Source: Gp6-AA40 sp032156805
GTDB taxonomy: Bacteria; Acidobacteriota; Vicinamibacteria; Vicinamibacterales; UBA2999
Length of the DNA: 64,000 nt
Assembly (NCBI GenBank): GCA_032156805.1
Contig: JALDXQ010000008.1
Span: 8,715-72,714 of the forward strand
Direction: 5' to 3'
The notes under the pieces were generated by a model. The model saw only the letters and a program-made list of their open reading frames with translations, made no database searches and had not been told where the DNA came from. This document shows, in pieces, positions 59,554-64,000 of this stretch (within the stretch, counting starts at the first letter, position 1; the number at the start of each line of letters is the position of its first letter). Made by a program: the position numbers and the translations under genes.

Positions 59554-60250
59554 GGTGCCTGTCTCCTCGATCCAGGCCCGCGCGTGCGGGACGGCTTCCC
59601 GAGAACATGCGGTAGTCGTAGGCCGACATGTGGGTCGGCGCCGGGCGTGCGTTCAGGCCCTGCTCACCGGCGCTCACGGCAAGGCGAACACCCGGATAAC
59701 CAATCAGATCCCACCCGGCGAAATTCACGTTGCCGCCGTAATAGGGATCGCAGAACGTGCCCTGAATGGTGTGAGCGAGAACGACATTGAAGAACGCCCC
59801 CGATTGCGAGAAACCTGCAGCATCGTTGCGCTCGATATCGCGCAGGAGCGCGTCCTGATCGTCGGCGGACAGGCGCGCAAACGGATTGCCCTTCGTGCTC
59901 TGGGCGTAACGATCGAGATCGGCGAGCCCAGCACGATAGGCATCGCGAAACGACGACAAGGCTCCGCCGAGGGCGCGATCGATGTACTGCGCGGCACGTG
60001 CTTCGGTGGCGCCAGGCCCAGTGCCGTCAGTGGGAATCAGTCGTGCGGCGATCGCGCCGAGTGTCTCGGCTTCGCTGGCGGTCAGCGTCGCGGGCGGGCT
60101 TGCAGCCGCCGGACTCGAAGACTGCGCGAGGAGGAGGCGTTGGTCGGTTGGCGCGACGAGTGGAAACAACATCCGCGGCGGAATGACCGCTGCCGCACCG
60201 ACGCGTTTCAACCACTCTCGCCTGGAGACCGCAATCAATTTGTGATTCAT
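59543..60250 (-). CDS. Gluconate 2-dehydrogenase subunit 3-like protein with Tat signal
   Basis: The 235-aa protein begins with a twin-arginine signal (SRREWLKRVGAAAV) and contains the subunit-3 fold: ASEAETLGAIAARLIPTDGTG and a C-terminal TIQGTFCDPYYGGN then FAGWDLIGYPG. Such subunits associate with GMC flavoproteins and can carry them across the membrane. First gene of the pair. Confidence 0.88.
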   Translation of the reverse strand: MNHKLIAVSRREWLKRVGAAAVIPPRMLFPLVAPTDQRLLLAQSSSPAAASPPATLTASEAETLGAIAARLIPTDGTGPGATEARAAQYIDRALGGALSSFRDAYRAGLADLDRYAQSTKGNPFARLSADDQDALLRDIERNDAAGFSQSGAFFNVVLAHTIQGTFCDPYYGGNVNFAGWDLIGYPGVRLAVSAGEQGLNARPAPTHMSAYDYRMFSGSRPARAGLDRGDRHHGD

Positions 60251-60252
60251 GG

Positions 60253-60285
60253 TCGTTGATCTTTGAATCGTTGTTGACCGGGTGA
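60253..60285. repeat. Weak heptamer-like array (CGTTGAT/CTTTGAA)
   Basis: CGTTGAT, CTTTGAA and TCGTTGT in register, resembling the reverse complement of the NNNGATC array before thyX. Located between two minus-strand genes. Confidence 0.4.
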
Positions 60286-60287
60286 TT

Positions 60288-61169
60288 CTAGATTGTTACT
60301 TGAGCTGAGCGCACCAGCGGCCTTGTCAGGCATGTCGGTCCGCCCGCCCCCTTTGCGCTGATCTCAGTGCCTTCATATTCCAGGACTTCGCAACCGGCTG
60401 ACTCGAGCGCACGGCGCGTCAACGGGTTGCCTGCAACCATCAGGCACCGGCGCGGTGCCAGCGCCAGGACGTTGGTGCCCATGGTGTCGAACTCCTCGTC
60501 GGCCACTTCGACCAGCCTGAGGCCACGGCCGAGCAACCACTCGCGGAACGGCACCGGGAGCAGGCGCGAGTAGACGACGGCGAGGTCACGATCAACCGGG
60601 CTGATGAGCGACATCAGGTGCATGACGTCGCTCTGTCCACGCCAGTGGGGGAGTGGCACCTCGATAACGTCGACGGCGTGGCCAACGAGAGAACGAAGCT
60701 GACGGATTCCCTCCGCATTGGTCCGGTATCCGCGGCCCACCGCAATCGTCTGAGAATCGAGCCAAATCAGGTCGCCGCCCTCGAGCCGTCCGGGTGGAAC
60801 GATGCTGCCGGCCAGGGCAACACCAGCCTGCCCGAGCGCGCGCTCCTGGGCGGACGGCTCCGTTGATCGCTCCGCCTTTCCCATGACGCACAGGATCAGC
60901 CCCGTCGTCGAGACGATCGAGGCGTCGCGGACGTAGATCGAGTCGAGCGTGGTGTGCGAATCGCGCGGCAGCAGATGCACAGCGGCGCCGCTCGACCGCA
61001 GGACGTCGATGAAACGGTCATGCTCATCGATGGCTCGCGCCAGATCGGGCGGCGCCGTGAAGTTCAGCGCCTTCCACTGTGCGGCGATCGTCGCCTCGTC
61101 GATGAACGCATCACGCACGTGCTTGACGAGCACTGACTGAAGGCGGTCGTACTCAGTGAGTGTCGTCAT
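60288..61169 (-). CDS. Dimethylarginine dimethylaminohydrolase-like amidinohydrolase
   Basis: The 293-aa protein of the guanidine-modifying superfamily has YVRD at 79-82, E130-G-G-D133, catalytic His184 (DVMHLMSLIS) and nucleophile Cys280 near the C-terminus (GAGGPTCLTRPL). Architecture fits DDAH/arginine-deiminase-like enzymes, which hydrolyse guanidino groups, for example of methylated arginines. Length is closer to DDAH than to the 400-aa arginine deiminases. No arginine pathway genes are adjacent. Confidence 0.85.
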   Translation of the reverse strand: MTTLTEYDRLQSVLVKHVRDAFIDEATIAAQWKALNFTAPPDLARAIDEHDRFIDVLRSSGAAVHLLPRDSHTTLDSIYVRDASIVSTTGLILCVMGKAERSTEPSAQERALGQAGVALAGSIVPPGRLEGGDLIWLDSQTIAVGRGYRTNAEGIRQLRSLVGHAVDVIEVPLPHWRGQSDVMHLMSLISPVDRDLAVVYSRLLPVPFREWLLGRGLRLVEVADEEFDTMGTNVLALAPRRCLMVAGNPLTRRALESAGCEVLEYEGTEISAKGAGGPTCLTRPLVRSAQVTI

Positions 61170-61172
61170 CCG

Positions 61173-61969
61173 TTACTTCCAGCGAGTCAGGATCGTCTCT
61201 CGATCGAAGAGGATGATGCCGATCCACATCAGGCCCGCGTTGATCACGAGAGAGGCCGCCGCGATCATCAGAATCAGCGGACCGGTCAGTTGGAGAGACC
61301 CGAAGAGCTGACCGATCAGCAGCGCGGCGACCGGCAGGATCACCAGGACTCCGATCTGCTGGGCCGTCCGGGCGTCATTGACCCGTGACGACACGCAGAC
61401 CGCCATCTGGAGTGCCGCCAGCGCGGCCAGCGGCCCCAGCACGAAAACGATCCCGATTGAGCGCGGCCCGAGCAGCGCCCATGCAACACCCGCGTGCGCA
61501 AACAGGAGCGCGGTCAGCACGTACAGCACGAAGAAACCCGCTGTGAGCACGGCTGACGGGATGAAGGCGCCCAGTACCTTGGCGCCAAGCAATTCGAAGG
61601 TGGTGATTGGTGTCACGAGCAGTGGTTCGAGCGATCGCGCCTGCTTCTCGCCGACGACGCTGTGCGCCGCCAGTGACATCGATGACGTCACCGGGACCAG
61701 CACGAGCATGACGGCGAAGAACTGAAAGATGTAGGCCTGGATCGCGGCTTCCGGCTCGAGCCCGCTCATCTCCGGCCGTTCGCGATACATCTCGAGCGCC
61801 ACGTCGAAATCACTCGAGTCCGCCAGCCGCTCGCCCGTCATGGACGGCACGATGACGGCGACGAACAGCGGCAGGAGGATCGTCATGACGCCAACGATCA
61901 GCGCGGGCACGAACAGGGCGAGGTTCTGCCGTTCGTCCGCCAGTTCTTTTCGAAGCAGCGCCAGCATTC

Positions 61970-61973
<4 letters not shown>
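61173..61973 (-). CDS. ABC-2 type transporter permease
   Basis: 266 aa from ATG 61973, overlapping the ATPase stop by ATGA. Six hydrophobic segments, with a large loop between the first and second (about 45-85) as in ABC-2 exporters of the NatB/YhaP sort, and the conserved VVGEKQARSLEPLLVTPI stretch. With the upstream ATPase it forms an exporter for ions, drugs or peptides in the inner membrane. Confidence 0.88.
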
Positions 61974-62911
<938 letters not shown>

Positions 62912-62921
62912 GAGAGCTCAG

Positions 62922-63935
62922 TCAGCGGGGGTCGAACTCGTAACAGCCGGGTGTGACCAGGAGCCGGCCGTTCGGGGCGAACGAGAGACTGGTCGGACTG
63001 ATGAGACCTGCGCCGTGGAACTGCACGGTGCGAATCTTGTCACCGTCCTTGTCGTAGACGTAGGTGTACGGCACGGCGAACGAGATCCACAGCTCGCCGC
63101 GGGCGTTGACTGCTGCGGCGCTGATCGACGGCGTTACGAAGGGGACCTCCTTGTCCTCGACCCGCCGTCGGGGCCATTTCTTCGGCTGCGCGGCCAGGTA
63201 GTCGTCGAGCTCCCGCCCCTCGATGTGCCGTTCGTACACCATCGCTCCATTCGAGTCGTACTTGCGGATGAGTGGCGTGCCGGTGATGAAGACGTAAAAG
63301 AAGCCGCCGGTGGGATCGACGAGTGGCAGCCCTGCGTTCATCGCGATGTGAAGCTCGCGATCGTCTTCGAATCCCGTGGTTCGCAGCCGGCCGATGCTTC
63401 GTTGCGCGTAGCCGCCGGGTGAGTACTCGGTGAAGAGCGCTCCGCTCTCAGGATGGCTGATGAGCAATGTGGCCCCAGCATGTTGGATCGAGCCTGCACC
63501 GTTCAGCATCAGGTTGCCGATGGTGACGCGCGCGGCCGGCTGTCCCGGGAGGAAGAAGCCGGTCTGCCGTGCGCCGGTCGCGTCGAACGTCTGCACCCGC
63601 TGCTGCTGGCGCGGGACGTCGGCCACGACGATGCGTCCATCGCGGGAGACGTCGAAGCCGGAGGGCTGGATGATGCGCCCTTCTTCACCGCCGATCTCGA
63701 TGATCTTCTGTGTGCGGGTGCGTGCCGCGTCGACGGCATATATGGCCTGTGCACGCCGGTCGAAGACGAAGTACGTGCCGTCGCCCGCCTGCTGAAAACC
63801 GACCGGGGTCTCGAAGGTGCCGACGATGTGCGGCGGCAGGCTGCCCACCGATCGCAGGATCTGGACCTGAAGGGCAGAGATCGGCGCCGCGAGCAGGGCC
63901 GCGGCTAGCAAGAGCGCGGGAACGTTTCGAGTCAC
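62922..63935 (-). CDS. Secreted 6-bladed beta-propeller (NHL-like) protein
   Basis: About 337 aa from GTG 63935, or four residues longer from TTG 63947; neither has a clear ribosome binding site. A signal peptide (ALLLAAALLAAPISA) precedes a propeller with recurring blade ends (QPSGFDVSRDGRIVVAD, GNLMLNGAGSI, ISPTSLSFAPNGRLLV). Many relatives exist in Acidobacteriota. The likely role is binding of proteins or ligands outside the cytoplasm. It is 11 nt upstream of the ABC genes and may share their transcript. Confidence 0.78.
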   Translation of the reverse strand: MTRNVPALLLAAALLAAPISALQVQILRSVGSLPPHIVGTFETPVGFQQAGDGTYFVFDRRAQAIYAVDAARTRTQKIIEIGGEEGRIIQPSGFDVSRDGRIVVADVPRQQQRVQTFDATGARQTGFFLPGQPAARVTIGNLMLNGAGSIQHAGATLLISHPESGALFTEYSPGGYAQRSIGRLRTTGFEDDRELHIAMNAGLPLVDPTGGFFYVFITGTPLIRKYDSNGAMVYERHIEGRELDDYLAAQPKKWPRRRVEDKEVPFVTPSISAAAVNARGELWISFAVPYTYVYDKDGDKIRTVQFHGAGLISPTSLSFAPNGRLLVTPGCYEFDPR

Positions 63936-63948
63936 GTAATCACGCAAT

Positions 63949-63975
63949 TCGTAGTGTCCGGCTTTGGCCGCTCGG
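63949..63975. repeat. Inverted copy of the GTCCGGCT family
   Basis: CGTAGTGTCCGGCTTTGGCC, the reverse orientation of the family consensus, lies just upstream of the propeller gene. Confidence 0.6.
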
Positions 63976-63984
63976 CATCGTCGT

Positions 63985-64000
63985 GGGGGGGGGGGGGGGG
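63985..64000. other. Terminal run of 16 G
   Basis: The window ends in 16 consecutive G bases, longer than any other homopolymer seen. It is most simply a sequencing or assembly artefact at a contig end. Confidence 0.7.

Overview
The window is about 64 kb of GC-rich, gene-dense bacterial chromosome with about 65 protein genes, many starts at GTG or TTG, short operons with 1-16 nt overlaps, and no gene-free stretch longer than about 170 nt. No tRNA, rRNA, CRISPR array, transposase, integrase or phage gene was seen. Gene content points to Acidobacteriota, most likely the Vicinamibacteria lineage: a secreted protein with the 'TPDGKPDLSGIW' signature, a DUF4382 remnant, secreted tannase-like esterase, M28 peptidase, hopanoid-type squalene genes, and intergenic palindromes that read as 'VRLKPD' or 'VRLQPD' when translated. 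This placement is inference; no marker gene such as rRNA is present.

Layout. 0-6.5 kb: edge of a receiver-domain gene with an unusual Glu at the phosphoacceptor site, then lpdA, 2-oxoacid dehydrogenase E2 and lipB on the plus strand, and two CNNM/CBS membrane proteins on the minus strand. 6.5-10.5 kb: an ECF sigma factor, an M28 peptidase, a malate-dehydrogenase-like protein without catalytic residues, and an SDR. 10.5-13.1 kb: a small signalling neighbourhood (helical 84-aa protein, membrane-anchored pseudokinase, lone receiver domain, metallo-beta-lactamase-fold hydrolase, FHA protein). 13.2-15.7 kb: a fused E1 alpha-beta subunit that probably works with the E2/E3 of the first kilobases. 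15.7-20.1 kb: TrmN6-like methyltransferase, tannase-like esterase, cupin, Tat-exported HAD protein, phosphoesterase. 20.1-28.3 kb: tartrate/malate-type dehydrogenase, sodium-solute symporter, P1 peptidase, panC-panB, an alpha/beta-fold protein lacking its nucleophile, ygfZ. 28.3-31.3 kb: small enzymes, then a short MutY next to MutT. 31.3-38.8 kb: cobalamin adenosyltransferase, hpnC-hpnD-hpnE (squalene from farnesyl-PP), thiI, class I aldolase, Nudix, peptide deformylase. 38.8-48.2 kb: double-domain ThyX, phosphatidylcholine synthase, hydrolase/dipeptidase pair, a class D beta-lactamase homologue, a methyltransferase-lipocalin fusion, TSUP transporter, VOC protein. 48.2-57.3 kb: a minus-strand fatty-acid beta-oxidation operon (HCDH-ECH fusion, two hydrolases, thiolase, acyl-CoA dehydrogenase, DUF1684 lipoprotein, HAD). 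57.3-64 kb: GMC oxidoreductase with its small subunit, an amidinohydrolase, an ABC-2 exporter and a beta-propeller protein, ending in a 16-G run.

The most unusual property of the window lies between the genes. At about sixteen loci the intergenic DNA is made of degenerate 7-bp tandem units. Each locus has its own heptamer theme (GGCTNNN, GAATTCA, CCAAC/GTTGG, AACTTTN, CACCAAG, NNNGATC and so on), and often two arrays face each other as an inverted repeat that would fold into a long hairpin. Three further dispersed palindrome families occur: GTCCGGCTNAAGCCGGAC followed by ACTACG, AAATGACTCCC, and a 33-bp palindrome around GGTGTCNGACACC. These elements sit exactly at gene ends and frequently supply the stop codon, or even the start codon, of the neighbouring gene. 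No gene in the window obviously accounts for them.
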